Below, in pieces: positions 18,158 to 27,349 of a DNA stretch of 64,000 nt. The translations under genes and the position numbers were made by a program. Every line of letters starts with the position of its first letter. Position 1 is the stretch's first letter. The notes beneath the pieces were generated by a model that ran no database searches, was not told the DNA's origin, and saw only the letters and a program-made list of their open reading frames with translations. Source of the stretch: Gammaproteobacteria bacterium (GTDB taxonomy: Bacteria; Pseudomonadota; Gammaproteobacteria; Pseudomonadales; Azotimanducaceae); contig VXNM01000010.1 of the NCBI GenBank assembly GCA_009840545.1, positions 716,627 through 780,626 on the forward strand, given 5' to 3'.

Positions 18158-19846
18158 ATGCTGAAGCGATTCAGTCAGCCCGCTCTACGGGATCGTCGTA
18201 TTAGTGTTACGGGTGTGTACCAATGTCGAGAGCAGTTGCACTTAACAAGGGATTGCCGTAGCCAGACTCCCTTTTTGCTTTCTTGCGTGGTGGTCACTGT
18301 TGGAATGATTGCCACTTCGGTGTGTGCCGCTGAAATCGCATATGACAGCCATGAGATTGACATCGGCGAAGAGTCCGAGGTGTTTTTTCTCTTTACGGGA
18401 CCGTTCACAGGAAAAGACAAAGACGATCTCGTGATTGTCACAAGGCCGAAGGAGCAAGACAAGGCAGAATCGGCAGATGACTCAGAAGAGATGCGACGCC
18501 TGGCGGTCTACTCACATGAAGACGGTGCATTCTCCCGTGTCATCTCGGTCGGGACTACCGCGCGCCTCATGGACACCTGGCGATTCAAAGAAGGAGTTGC
18601 ATTGCTGTCGGCTCACTCCGAGGGAATTGACAGATTCGATCCGTCCGCAGGGACATTTGAGTCGTGGCTGGGGATAGTCGATACGGAGTCGCAATCGCAA
18701 TCGACGGAGCCCGAGTTTTGGCTCAACTTTTCGCGGGATCTCAACGGCGACAACTTGGACGACATCGTCTACGTCGTTGACGAATCGCTTGTCGCAAGGG
18801 TTCAGCTACCCAATGGGGACCTTGCCGAACCCGTTGTTATATCTTCGAGCCCAGGACTTGAAGTGCGCTCGAGGTATCCCTTCGATTCGCCCCTGACGGT
18901 GGTGAAGAGCATGGCGCTTGTGGAAACTACCACCCCTGCAGTGTGGCAATTGCAGTACTCCATCTACCCCATCGACTACGACGGCGATGGGATTGGGGAT
19001 GTGGCCTTACCCTACTTTGATGGAGAAGCTTATGATCGGATGCGGACAGAACCCCAAAGCAACGGAGAACTCGATGCTGATCCCGAAAAACATCCTTTGG
19101 TTGAGGTCTCCGGACTACGCATCCATCGAGGCCTCGACGGCTATGGGTGGGCCGCAAACCCAATAACGGTGAGAGTACCAGCACCTCCCATGCTCGACGA
19201 ACAGCCAGCTCATCTCTTCGCACTTCAAGATTTTAATGGCGATGGTGTCGACGACGCGGCGGTCTTCTACATAGTGGGTGGTGGGCTCAGCTACATGGAT
19301 TTTTTCTTTGGGCATCGCAAAGATGGAGAGACGGTATTCCGCGACACAGCGGATACACGTATCACCATGACGAGTGCTCTGGTCATGGTGACCGAATTGT
19401 CAGACCTCGACGGCGACGGTGACGTGGACTTCTGTGCGGTTCCGATGAAGATCGGATTTGGCACCATTGTGTCGGGGTTGGTGAGAAGGTCGGTCCGCCT
19501 CACTCTTAGCTGTTACCTGATGACCGATGGAGTCTATCCGGAAGCACCTTCCAAGCAGCTGAGCAGGCGACTTCGTCTGAACGTTGTAGCGCCCGACGCG
19601 TTGGCTGACGTCACCGGAGACGGCATACTGGATGTGGTTCTTCCGACGCGCAGGAATCGCCTTGAGATCTTTGCCGGAACAGGCGATGCTGATCTGTTCG
19701 CGGATCAACCCATAAAGGTCGATCTGGACTTGCCCAAAGGGGATGACGCAATCCTGTTTCGCGATTTGAACCGCGATGGAAAGGCAGACATGCTAGTAGT
19801 TCGCACGGAGGGTGGCAAGCCAGTCTGGGTGGCCTTGAGCCGTTAG
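18158..19846 (+). CDS. FG-GAP/VCBS repeat exported protein
   Basis: I place the start at ATG 18158, behind GAGGAG, giving 562 residues. A hydrophobic segment (FLLSCVVVTVGMIATSVCAA) near residues 42-62 acts as signal or anchor. At least six calcium-type repeats follow: DLNGDNLDDIV, DYDGDGIGDVA, DFNGDGVDDAA, DLDGDGDVDFC, DVTGDGILDVV and DLNRDGKADML. They are spread through the chain, as in integrin-like beta-propellers of FG-GAP/VCBS proteins, which bind calcium and often act in adhesion or carry enzymes. No catalytic domain is visible. Only 25 bp separate it from the DUF3667 gene, so the two may be co-transcribed. Confidence 0.8.
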   Translation: MLKRFSQPALRDRRISVTGVYQCREQLHLTRDCRSQTPFLLSCVVVTVGMIATSVCAAEIAYDSHEIDIGEESEVFFLFTGPFTGKDKDDLVIVTRPKEQDKAESADDSEEMRRLAVYSHEDGAFSRVISVGTTARLMDTWRFKEGVALLSAHSEGIDRFDPSAGTFESWLGIVDTESQSQSTEPEFWLNFSRDLNGDNLDDIVYVVDESLVARVQLPNGDLAEPVVISSSPGLEVRSRYPFDSPLTVVKSMALVETTTPAVWQLQYSIYPIDYDGDGIGDVALPYFDGEAYDRMRTEPQSNGELDADPEKHPLVEVSGLRIHRGLDGYGWAANPITVRVPAPPMLDEQPAHLFALQDFNGDGVDDAAVFYIVGGGLSYMDFFFGHRKDGETVFRDTADTRITMTSALVMVTELSDLDGDGDVDFCAVPMKIGFGTIVSGLVRRSVRLTLSCYLMTDGVYPEAPSKQLSRRLRLNVVAPDALADVTGDGILDVVLPTRRNRLEIFAGTGDADLFADQPIKVDLDLPKGDDAILFRDLNRDGKADMLVVRTEGGKPVWVALSR

Positions 19847-19871
19847 ACCCTTGCGAGAGAAACGCGACTCG

Positions 19872-20993
19872 ATGGTGCCGAATCACCCGAATCGCTCCTC
19901 ATTGCCTGCAGCAAGGATTTTGTCGCGGGTCGCAGCCGGCTGTCGAACGGCGGTGGCTGTCTCTTTCGGCGCGCTCGCGGGCATGATTGTAGTTGTGTCG
20001 ATTGCTGTTGTCCCTGCCATCATTGTGTTGGCAGTTGCTACGTTGATCGGAGGTGTCGTAGCCGCAAGTCTCGCCTTCTCGGCCATTCTGTCTTTGTTCG
20101 TGTCGGTAATTGGCGGGCTAATATGGGGAGGTCTGCGGGTCCGAAGAAGGAGTCATCGCGACTCACCCCCAGTGGAGGACTCCCGACCGGTATCCGTCTC
20201 CGAACCTATGGAGAATGTAGCAATATGTCCCAACTGCGGAGCTAAGAGGCAGGGAAAGTTCTGCGGCACCTGCGGACAGAACGACCGCGACTATCGGCGC
20301 CTCTTTCCATCTCTTTCCGAGGTACTGGTTGAAACGTTCGAAGCGGACTCTCGGGTGTGGCGAACCCTGCGCGCCCTGTTGTTCCGTCCAGGGTTTCTCT
20401 CGCTCGAGTTTGCCCGCGACCGCCGGGCCCACTACATTTCTCCTTTTCGGTTGTATCTGTTCGCGAGTGTGCCCTACTTTCTGATAACGTCCTATGTCGA
20501 CAATCCACCTCAACCGTCTACGATGGAAAGTGCAGTAGCGGATATCGATTCAGCAACGGCTAACCTCGCAGACCAAATGTCTTTCGATCTCCTCTACGAG
20601 TACTTGCCGGTCACAGTTTTGTTAATTCTGCCGTTGTATGCCTTTCTGCTGCAATTCATCTTCATCGGTCGGCGCGTGTATGCCGAGAGCTTTGTGTTCG
20701 TCCTGCATTTCATGACGATCGGTTTTCTCATTCTCTTAGTTTTTGTCCCGTGGATGACTGACTACGACGCTACTTTTTGGCAATATTTCGCATTCTTTCC
20801 CCTTCTAGGCATCTATTTGTTCTTCGCGCTCAAGCGCTTCTACGGAGCAGGTTTTTTAGCTACAACTGTAGGTTGCTATGCTGCGCTATCGATCTTTCTT
20901 GTGCTTTTCTTTGTTGCGGTTTTTGGAACTCAAATGGTGGTTGGATGGCTGGCTGGATACGAACTCTCAACGATTTTCGCAGAATTTCCTTAG
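19872..20993 (+). CDS. DUF3667-type multi-pass membrane protein with zinc ribbon
   Basis: The first half has two hydrophobic segments rich in Val/Ala (about residues 28-85) and then a zinc ribbon CPNCG-x8-CGTCGQ. The second half has the conserved stretch VETFEADSRVWRTLRALLFR, then PGFLSLEFARDRRAHYISPF, and four or five membrane spans. This matches DUF3667, a family of unknown role whose ribbon faces the cytoplasm. I chose ATG 19872; a TTG at 19851 in frame is possible. It is the intact partner of the pseudogene at 14888-15965. Confidence 0.8.
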   Translation: MVPNHPNRSSLPAARILSRVAAGCRTAVAVSFGALAGMIVVVSIAVVPAIIVLAVATLIGGVVAASLAFSAILSLFVSVIGGLIWGGLRVRRRSHRDSPPVEDSRPVSVSEPMENVAICPNCGAKRQGKFCGTCGQNDRDYRRLFPSLSEVLVETFEADSRVWRTLRALLFRPGFLSLEFARDRRAHYISPFRLYLFASVPYFLITSYVDNPPQPSTMESAVADIDSATANLADQMSFDLLYEYLPVTVLLILPLYAFLLQFIFIGRRVYAESFVFVLHFMTIGFLILLVFVPWMTDYDATFWQYFAFFPLLGIYLFFALKRFYGAGFLATTVGCYAALSIFLVLFFVAVFGTQMVVGWLAGYELSTIFAEFP

Positions 20994-21571
20994 ACGCTGG
21001 TCGGTATTTCGCGGTTCCGTTGGACTAGCATTGGCAAGGAAGTTGAAAATGAGCTAGATCTTCTCTTCTGCTAGTTGTGTTTCTGAATTTCAACGACAGG
21101 AACAAGAAACGCTGCTGCAGTCAGCATACCATTCACCATCCACTTTCCCCATTTAACGGCAGTCATGAGCACCGTCATTTGCCAACCGAGTTTTTTCTAT
21201 GTTCCTCTTCCCCCACCTTTGATGGCCCTTGTAGATGGGAATAGTCGATCAGACATGCAATATTGAATGTCGTTGCGTATAGGACACAAGCTGCATTGAC
21301 GCAGGTTAGCTCCCTGTATGCGTTCCCAGTTGCACAATGTTCTTGTCGAATTTGCTCCTCAGTCTAACCCAGATGGTGCAGCGACTCTAACTGCCTGAGA
21401 TGGCAGCAGCCGTTTGTTGGTTCTAACGAATGCCTTTTTGGGAAACTGCTAGAACGGTAAGTCTGAATCTGTTTAAGAGCTCCCCTCTCTGAGCATATTG
21501 ACAGCGTTGTCATAAGAGTATATAAACTTGATTGGACCTGTCGTCTCGATAGGAAAATGGTAGGGGAAAAT
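20994..21571. repeat. Eroded second copy of the 16735-17010 segment
   Basis: From 21150 to 21435 the plus strand aligns with 16735-17010: the reverse complement of the signal-peptide start of the 242-residue gene, its promoter region and the beginning of the M48 pseudogene. Shared words include CCCACCTTTGATGG against CCGAGCTTTGATGG, GCGTTCCCAGTTGCA against ACGTTCCCAGTTGCA, and GGACTGTTTGTTGGT against CAGCCGTTTGTTGG. No open frame survives. The rest of the gap (20994-21149 and 21436-21571) holds nothing recognised apart from the receptor's leader. Confidence 0.65.
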
Positions 21572-24280
21572 ATGCTCACAAACTCTTCACTTAGCAATCA
21601 GATTTTGCTCGTCTGCGGAATGTCCTTGCTCTTGACACAGTCTGTCTGCAGCCAAGAAGAACAGCAAGCAGCTGAAAGCGAATCGGCACAATCTCAAGAA
21701 ATGGAGGAAATTGTCGTAACTGCAACAAAGCGAGCCACAAATCTCATGACGACTCCTGTTGCCGTATCTGCGGTTTCACAGGAACGACTAACAGAGCAAA
21801 ACGTGTCCGATATCACGGATTTAGGCGATCTAATCCCCAACATGCAAGTGGGTACTTCCCCTTCAGACTCGGGTGTTCAGGTGACGGTACGAGGCATTAC
21901 ATCGAACAACTTCACAGAACTAGGAGACCCAACAGTGTCGATGCATGTTGACGGCATGTATTCGCCTCGGCCTCAAGCTGGATTGGCATTGCTTCACGAC
22001 GTAGAACGCGTCGAAATCATGCGAGGTCCACAAGGAACTCTGTTCGGCCGCAATTCAACATCGGGAAGCATCAACATCGTTACTTCAAACCCGTCTACAA
22101 GTGCCACGGAAGGATCATTTGAGTTCGACGCAGGCAGCTACAACAAGATTGCAGGTCGGGGATGGTTCAATCTTCCTCTCGGGGAAACAGCAGCCTTACG
22201 CGTATCCTCGATGTTCGAACGAGCGGACAGCTTCATCGACCAGGTGAGCGACGAATTCGATCTCGAAATGGATGTAAATGGCGATGGTGTTCCCGAGATT
22301 CCAGCCGATGGCATTCCCAATACTGATCAGCGTCGCAACAAGCCGGTTGACGACAGCGACGCCTACTTTGCGGTAAATCGATGGGCAATGCGCGCCGCAC
22401 TGCGATTTGATGTCATGGACCACAGCAACATCAAATTGACATACGACATGTACAGCGATGCGAGTCCGGGTGGGATCTCACTCAAAGACTGCGAAAAGGC
22501 GGCGGGAACTTTCTTTGAATGCGATCACAGCCTTTGGCATGCTCGAATCAACGTTCCAGGCGAATTGGATTTCAACATCAACACATTGCGCATGGAGTTT
22601 GTCTCGGACTTTTTCGATGAATTCTCTATCGAGTATCGTTTGGCCGCTTCAACGCAAGATCGATTCCAGCAATATGATGGCGACGGAGGTGCTTTCGCTG
22701 ATCCAGAGCATCCCGGGTACGGCATTATGCGTTTTTGCTGCGGCGCGGGCCCGCTCGTTCGCGATGCCTCCGCTTTCGAGAGATTGGGTTTTCCGATCCA
22801 GGTCAAATTTCCCTTTGAAGACCTGCAGTTGACCACTCGAGATTCGACCTATGAGTCGTTGGTTCATGAACTGCAGTTCCAGTCTACGGGGTCGTCGCCT
22901 CTGAGTTGGATTGCGGGCGTATTCCTAATGTCCGAAGAAAATGAAATTCGCTTCGATGTTGAGCTTCCATTCTGTTGCGGGGGCGGGATCCCACTTGCGC
23001 AGTCGTTTGTCCAGCCTGATCGGGGCGTCGATACCCAAGCCATATTCGCGCAGGTTGACTACTCGTTCGATCCAGACGTCAATTTAACCGTCGGCTATCG
23101 CCAGACGTGGGATGAAAAGTACGATAGAAATGGTTCCAACCACTCCACCATCGGCTATTGGGTGAATCCAGGTCTCTACGACCCGTCCCCCGCGCCCTTT
23201 TGGTTTGAATCTTGGGGTCTAATCGGCGTTGTGCCAGGTTGGCATGCCGATCCGGCTTGGTACCAGTCCGACAAGCTGACGCCAGAGATGGGCTCGTTGG
23301 CAGAGAATTTTCCGGATCGAGTACCGGGCACTGATAACACCTACTCTGCCGACTGGAGTCAAGGTACGTGGAGAATCGGGGCCGACTACTTGGTGAATCC
23401 CGAGTTGTTTGTCTACGCCAGCGTCGCGACGGGATTCAAAGCTGGCGGCTTTGGAGACAAGGTTGATGTCTGCGAGTGTGGAGAGGTTACGGCTTTCCCT
23501 TACGATCCAGAGAACGTCACAACCTACGAGGCGGGAATGAAGGCTGAAGTGCTCGACAGGAAAATGCGTTTGCTCGGAAATGTGTTCCTGAGCACCTACT
23601 CCGATATGCAGCGTACGTCGTGGGTAATCGTGGGACGATCCCAACATACTGACCGCGAGATTGGCACTTTGTTGACCACCAATTTGGCGGAGGCCGACAT
23701 ATTCGGAATTGAATTGGAATTCGATTGGCTCGAGCCTTGGCAGGGCGGCCACGTGTTCGGGTGGGCTTCCTACCTCAATGCGGAGATTGGCAAGCTCGAC
23801 GACGGAGCCGACGGACTGTTTTGCTTCGAACGCGCCTATATGAATCTCGAAGCATGTCCTGCTGAAGACGTCTCGCAGCCATTGGAGGGAGGTGGATTTC
23901 GTAGACCCACAGATCTGTCTGGAAACAAACTGCCCTGGTCTCCCGAATTGTCGTTCTCTGTGACCGCAGAGCACTCTTGGTGGACAGGGAACGGATACCA
24001 GTACGGACCTTCAGTAACTCTGAACTGGCAGTCCGAGATGTTTTTCAACGATGTCAACTATGACGACGGTCCGTTTCATGCCGGTCAGGAAGGATTCATG
24101 ACTCTCAACATGCACTTCAAGATCATCAATGAGCGACAGGCGTGGGCCGTTGTTGCGTTCGGCTACAACATGACCGACGAGGTAATCAGATCCTGGGCGG
24201 ATCCTGGACCGGGCTACTGGCGTGCGAACTTTTTTCCTCCACGCCAGATGGGTTTGCGCTTCAGCAAGTCGTTCAACTAG
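21572..24280 (+). CDS. TonB-dependent outer-membrane receptor
   Basis: I chose ATG 21572 (AGGGGA six bases upstream) over 21557. The product of about 902 residues has a signal peptide (LLVCGMSLLLTQSVCSQ), a TonB box (EEIVVTATKR), the plug domain with DVERVEIMRGPQGTLFGRNS, and a 22-strand barrel ending GLRFSKSFN with terminal aromatic-polar strand. This class imports bulky ligands across the outer membrane using TonB/ExbBD energy. Its position directly before LacI, GH3 and symporter genes makes oligosaccharides from a beta-glucan the likely ligand. No SusD is present, which fits a proteobacterial rather than a Bacteroidetes-type locus. Confidence 0.93.
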   Translation: MLTNSSLSNQILLVCGMSLLLTQSVCSQEEQQAAESESAQSQEMEEIVVTATKRATNLMTTPVAVSAVSQERLTEQNVSDITDLGDLIPNMQVGTSPSDSGVQVTVRGITSNNFTELGDPTVSMHVDGMYSPRPQAGLALLHDVERVEIMRGPQGTLFGRNSTSGSINIVTSNPSTSATEGSFEFDAGSYNKIAGRGWFNLPLGETAALRVSSMFERADSFIDQVSDEFDLEMDVNGDGVPEIPADGIPNTDQRRNKPVDDSDAYFAVNRWAMRAALRFDVMDHSNIKLTYDMYSDASPGGISLKDCEKAAGTFFECDHSLWHARINVPGELDFNINTLRMEFVSDFFDEFSIEYRLAASTQDRFQQYDGDGGAFADPEHPGYGIMRFCCGAGPLVRDASAFERLGFPIQVKFPFEDLQLTTRDSTYESLVHELQFQSTGSSPLSWIAGVFLMSEENEIRFDVELPFCCGGGIPLAQSFVQPDRGVDTQAIFAQVDYSFDPDVNLTVGYRQTWDEKYDRNGSNHSTIGYWVNPGLYDPSPAPFWFESWGLIGVVPGWHADPAWYQSDKLTPEMGSLAENFPDRVPGTDNTYSADWSQGTWRIGADYLVNPELFVYASVATGFKAGGFGDKVDVCECGEVTAFPYDPENVTTYEAGMKAEVLDRKMRLLGNVFLSTYSDMQRTSWVIVGRSQHTDREIGTLLTTNLAEADIFGIELEFDWLEPWQGGHVFGWASYLNAEIGKLDDGADGLFCFERAYMNLEACPAEDVSQPLEGGGFRRPTDLSGNKLPWSPELSFSVTAEHSWWTGNGYQYGPSVTLNWQSEMFFNDVNYDDGPFHAGQEGFMTLNMHFKIINERQAWAVVAFGYNMTDEVIRSWADPGPGYWRANFFPPRQMGLRFSKSFN

Positions 24281-24372
24281 CAAAATGCGTGGCATATGCC
24301 TCCGGAAGAAGCAGTGATCCACCGATCGCGAGAGTGCTTTAGCTTCTCAGTGGAATCGAGTTCGGCGGCAAT

Positions 24373-25395
24373 TTGAAGCGTTCAACAATCAAGGATGTCG
24401 CAAGTACCGCCGGTGTCTCGATCAAGACGGTGTCGCGGGTGTTCAATGACGAAAAGTACGTTCGCGAATCCGTGCGAGAACGTGTTCTCGACGCAGCCTC
24501 CTCGCTCGACTACATCCCGAATCCAAGTGCGCGTAGCTTGGCTGCGCGACGGTCCTACAACATTGGATTGATACTCGAGAATCCCCATGAATTTGCGTAT
24601 CTCAAGCGAGTCGTGGAAGGAGTGTTTGACGCTTGCGAGTCATCAAACTACACGCTGCTCGTTCGGCCGACCGATGCGACGGTTTCGCATGAGGATGTCA
24701 TCAAGTTTGTGCGTCAAAGTCGGGTTGACGGTATTGTTCTTCCGGCTCCGATGGGCGACCGAACTGAAATAACCGACACACTTCTTGAACTCGGCACGCC
24801 TTTCGCTCAGCTGTCTCCCAAACACTTGCGAAATGACTGGATATCAGTACGTCCGAATGATGAAGAGGCAACCTATGAACTTGCAAAGCACGTTCACTCC
24901 TTTGGGCACGAGCGAATCGGTTTCATCGAGGGTGACCCCGAACACGGGGCGACTGAACGAAGAAGAAACGGCTTTGTTCGCTGTGTAAGAGATTTGGGTC
25001 TCGACCCCGATCCCAAGCTGATTGTTTCAGGAATGTTCGATTTCGAGTCCGGCAATGAGTCTGCCCGCAAACTACTGGAATTGGAAGACTGTCCATCCGC
25101 AATCATTGCGAGCAACGACGACATGGCTGCCGGGGCGATTGTCGCGCTGAACCAAATGGGTCTGAAACCTGTGGAAGACGTATCCATTGTTGGGTTTGAC
25201 GATTCGCCTACGGCGACGAGAACGTGGCCTTTTTTGACAACGGTCCGCCAGCCCATTTTTCAGATGGCAAGAATGGCCGCTTCGATATTGATTGATTCGC
25301 TGGCCGGAAATACGCCGGAAGAAATGAACCTGGAGTTTGGATGTGAGATCGTTACCCGAGATTCCTTAGGTCCCCGCGTTGGAGCCTGCGATTGA
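24373..25395 (+). CDS. LacI family transcriptional regulator
   Basis: The 340-residue product begins with the LacI helix-turn-helix (TIKDVASTAGVSIKTVSRVF) and the hinge helix (NPSARSLAARRS). The sugar-binding domain follows (NIGLILENPHEF, DGIVLPAP, RIGFIEGDPEH, AIIASNDDMAAGAI, DVSIVGFDDSPTA, TVRQP). The start is TTG at 24373; no in-frame ATG fits the HTH. It ends in a 4-base overlap with the GH3 gene, so the two are translationally coupled. It probably represses this operon and the adjacent receptor until a glucose-oligomer inducer appears. I cannot identify its operator. Confidence 0.93.
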   Translation: MKRSTIKDVASTAGVSIKTVSRVFNDEKYVRESVRERVLDAASSLDYIPNPSARSLAARRSYNIGLILENPHEFAYLKRVVEGVFDACESSNYTLLVRPTDATVSHEDVIKFVRQSRVDGIVLPAPMGDRTEITDTLLELGTPFAQLSPKHLRNDWISVRPNDEEATYELAKHVHSFGHERIGFIEGDPEHGATERRRNGFVRCVRDLGLDPDPKLIVSGMFDFESGNESARKLLELEDCPSAIIASNDDMAAGAIVALNQMGLKPVEDVSIVGFDDSPTATRTWPFLTTVRQPIFQMARMAASILIDSLAGNTPEEMNLEFGCEIVTRDSLGPRVGACD

Positions 25396-27347
25396 CCTTA
25401 GCTAGACGACGGGAAGAAGCTCATTGGCCGCGGTGTCAAGATCCGTTCGAAGGAGACCTTCAGAGGTCTCGTAAAGTGGAGGCGAGGGTGGCACGAATTG
25501 TTTCGAGCCTTAGCCTTGAAGAGAAGGTCGCCCAAATGATCCAGGCGGAATTCTCGTCGATCACTCCCCAAGAAGCTGGAAGCTACGGAATTGGTTCGAT
25601 TCTCAATGGAGGCGGTATCTTCCCCAATGGCAATAAGCACGCCAGTCCCGAGGAGTGGGCGGAGCAGGCTCAAGCGTTTCGTGACGCCACAACTCAATTC
25701 AGCAAACACCGGATCCCGATTCTTTGGGGGACGGATGCAGTGCACGGACACTCCAACGTCTTTGGAGCCACAATTTTTCCGCACAACATTGGATTGGGTG
25801 CGGCTAGAGATCCAGCTCTCGTTGAACGCATAGCGGAAGCGACTGCGCGAGAGGTTTACGAAACAGGCATTGACTGGACATTTGCTCCGACTCTTGCGGT
25901 AGTGAGGGATGATCGTTGGGGTCGTTCCTACGAAGGATATTCGGAGGACCCCGAGATTGTTGAGATGTATGCGTCACGAGCAATACTAGGCTTGCAGGGA
26001 ACTCCCGGCAATTCCGAGTTCATGTCCGACGGAAAAATTCTTGCAACTTGCAAGCACTTCATCGGAGAAGGTGGAACGGAAGGCGGCAGAGATCAGGGCG
26101 ATACAGTGTGCTCCGAGAGTGAGCTACTGGATATTCACGCTCCGGGCCATTTGCGAGGTATTGAAGCAGGTGCGCTGATCGTGATGGCTGCTTTCAACAG
26201 TTGGCGCGGCAGCAAGGTACACGGAAATTCTTATCTATTGAATGGTGTACTCAAGAAGCAACTGGGTTTTCGCGGTTTCGTAGTAAGTGACTGGGATGCA
26301 TTTTTACAAATCGACGACGATCCCACAAAATCATGCGAATTGGCCGTCAATGCAGGTGTGGACATGCTGATGGTCAGCAGCGATTGGCGTGGAGTTCTCG
26401 GCTACCTGATCGACGCAGCGAACAACAAGAGGATTTCCGAGGAACGGTTTGACGATGCGGTCACCCGGATTCTTCGGTTGAAGGAACATGCGGGATTGCT
26501 GGATAGGTGCGAGCCACGGAAGCGCGTGCTAGTTCAAAACAACCCACTCCTAGGATGCAGACAGCATCGCGAACTGGCCAGGGAGGCCGTGCGCCAGTCG
26601 CTCGTCCTACTGAAAAACAATGGCAATTTGCTGCCGCTTCAACCCAATGTTCGTGTAGCAATTGCGGGCGATGGAGCTGCAAACATTCCCAAGCAATGCG
26701 GAGGGTGGTCTCTTACGTGGCAGGGGCATGAGAACACAAATGAAGACTTTCCGCAGGGAGAGACGATTTACTCGGCAATAGCGAGTGTCGTGCATGAAGC
26801 CGGAGGAACAGCAGCCATAGTCGATTCACCTCCGACTTCTGATGAGTTCGATGTTGCCATCGTCGTATTCGGCGAAAACCCCTACGCCGAGGGGGATGGA
26901 GACCTCAATCACCTGAGCTTTTCCAGAGAGTCTCCCGAGTCTCTCAATTTGATGCGAGACTTTCAGTCTCGTGGCATTCCCGTAGTTGCCGTGTTCATAA
27001 CGGGTCGGCCACGGTGGATCAATCCTGAATTGAACGCCAGTGACGCATTTGTGGTCGCATGGTTGCCCGGTACGGAAGGTGGAGGCATTGCAGACGTACT
27101 GTTTCGAAGGCCTGACGGTACGATTCAGCACGACTTTCAAGGTCGCTTGTCTTTTTCCTGGCCACGTACGCCCCGCCAGACTCAGGTTAACCGAGGAGAT
27201 TCGAACTACGATCCTTTGTTTCCCTATGGCTTCGGGCTGACGTACCAGGATCCATATTCAAACCTGTGCGAGCTAGACGAAACGGATTGTTCGACGAGCC
27301 CTGTCCAAGTCAGGCAGAGACGCTCCACTATTTATTCGCATTTGTAA
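25392..27347 (+). CDS. Glycoside hydrolase family 3 beta-glucosidase/exo-beta-glucanase
   Basis: The 651-residue product has both GH3 domains. Motifs include ILWGTDAVHGHSNVFGATIFP, TFAPTLAVVRDDRWGRSYEG, KHFIGEGGTEGGRDQGDT, and the nucleophile Asp (about residue 300) in GFVVSDWDAF. The second domain has LLKNNGNLLPL and a PYGFGLTY end. KHFIGEGGT is typical of ExoP/exo-1,3/1,4-beta-glucosidase members. No signal peptide is seen, so it is probably cytoplasmic and would release glucose from imported oligosaccharides, although many relatives are exported. It is shorter than 800-residue relatives because it stops after the second domain. The TTG start overlaps the lacI-type stop by four bases. Confidence 0.92.
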   Translation: MTLARRREEAHWPRCQDPFEGDLQRSRKVEARVARIVSSLSLEEKVAQMIQAEFSSITPQEAGSYGIGSILNGGGIFPNGNKHASPEEWAEQAQAFRDATTQFSKHRIPILWGTDAVHGHSNVFGATIFPHNIGLGAARDPALVERIAEATAREVYETGIDWTFAPTLAVVRDDRWGRSYEGYSEDPEIVEMYASRAILGLQGTPGNSEFMSDGKILATCKHFIGEGGTEGGRDQGDTVCSESELLDIHAPGHLRGIEAGALIVMAAFNSWRGSKVHGNSYLLNGVLKKQLGFRGFVVSDWDAFLQIDDDPTKSCELAVNAGVDMLMVSSDWRGVLGYLIDAANNKRISEERFDDAVTRILRLKEHAGLLDRCEPRKRVLVQNNPLLGCRQHRELAREAVRQSLVLLKNNGNLLPLQPNVRVAIAGDGAANIPKQCGGWSLTWQGHENTNEDFPQGETIYSAIASVVHEAGGTAAIVDSPPTSDEFDVAIVVFGENPYAEGDGDLNHLSFSRESPESLNLMRDFQSRGIPVVAVFITGRPRWINPELNASDAFVVAWLPGTEGGGIADVLFRRPDGTIQHDFQGRLSFSWPRTPRQTQVNRGDSNYDPLFPYGFGLTYQDPYSNLCELDETDCSTSPVQVRQRRSTIYSHL

Positions 27348-27349
27348 GT

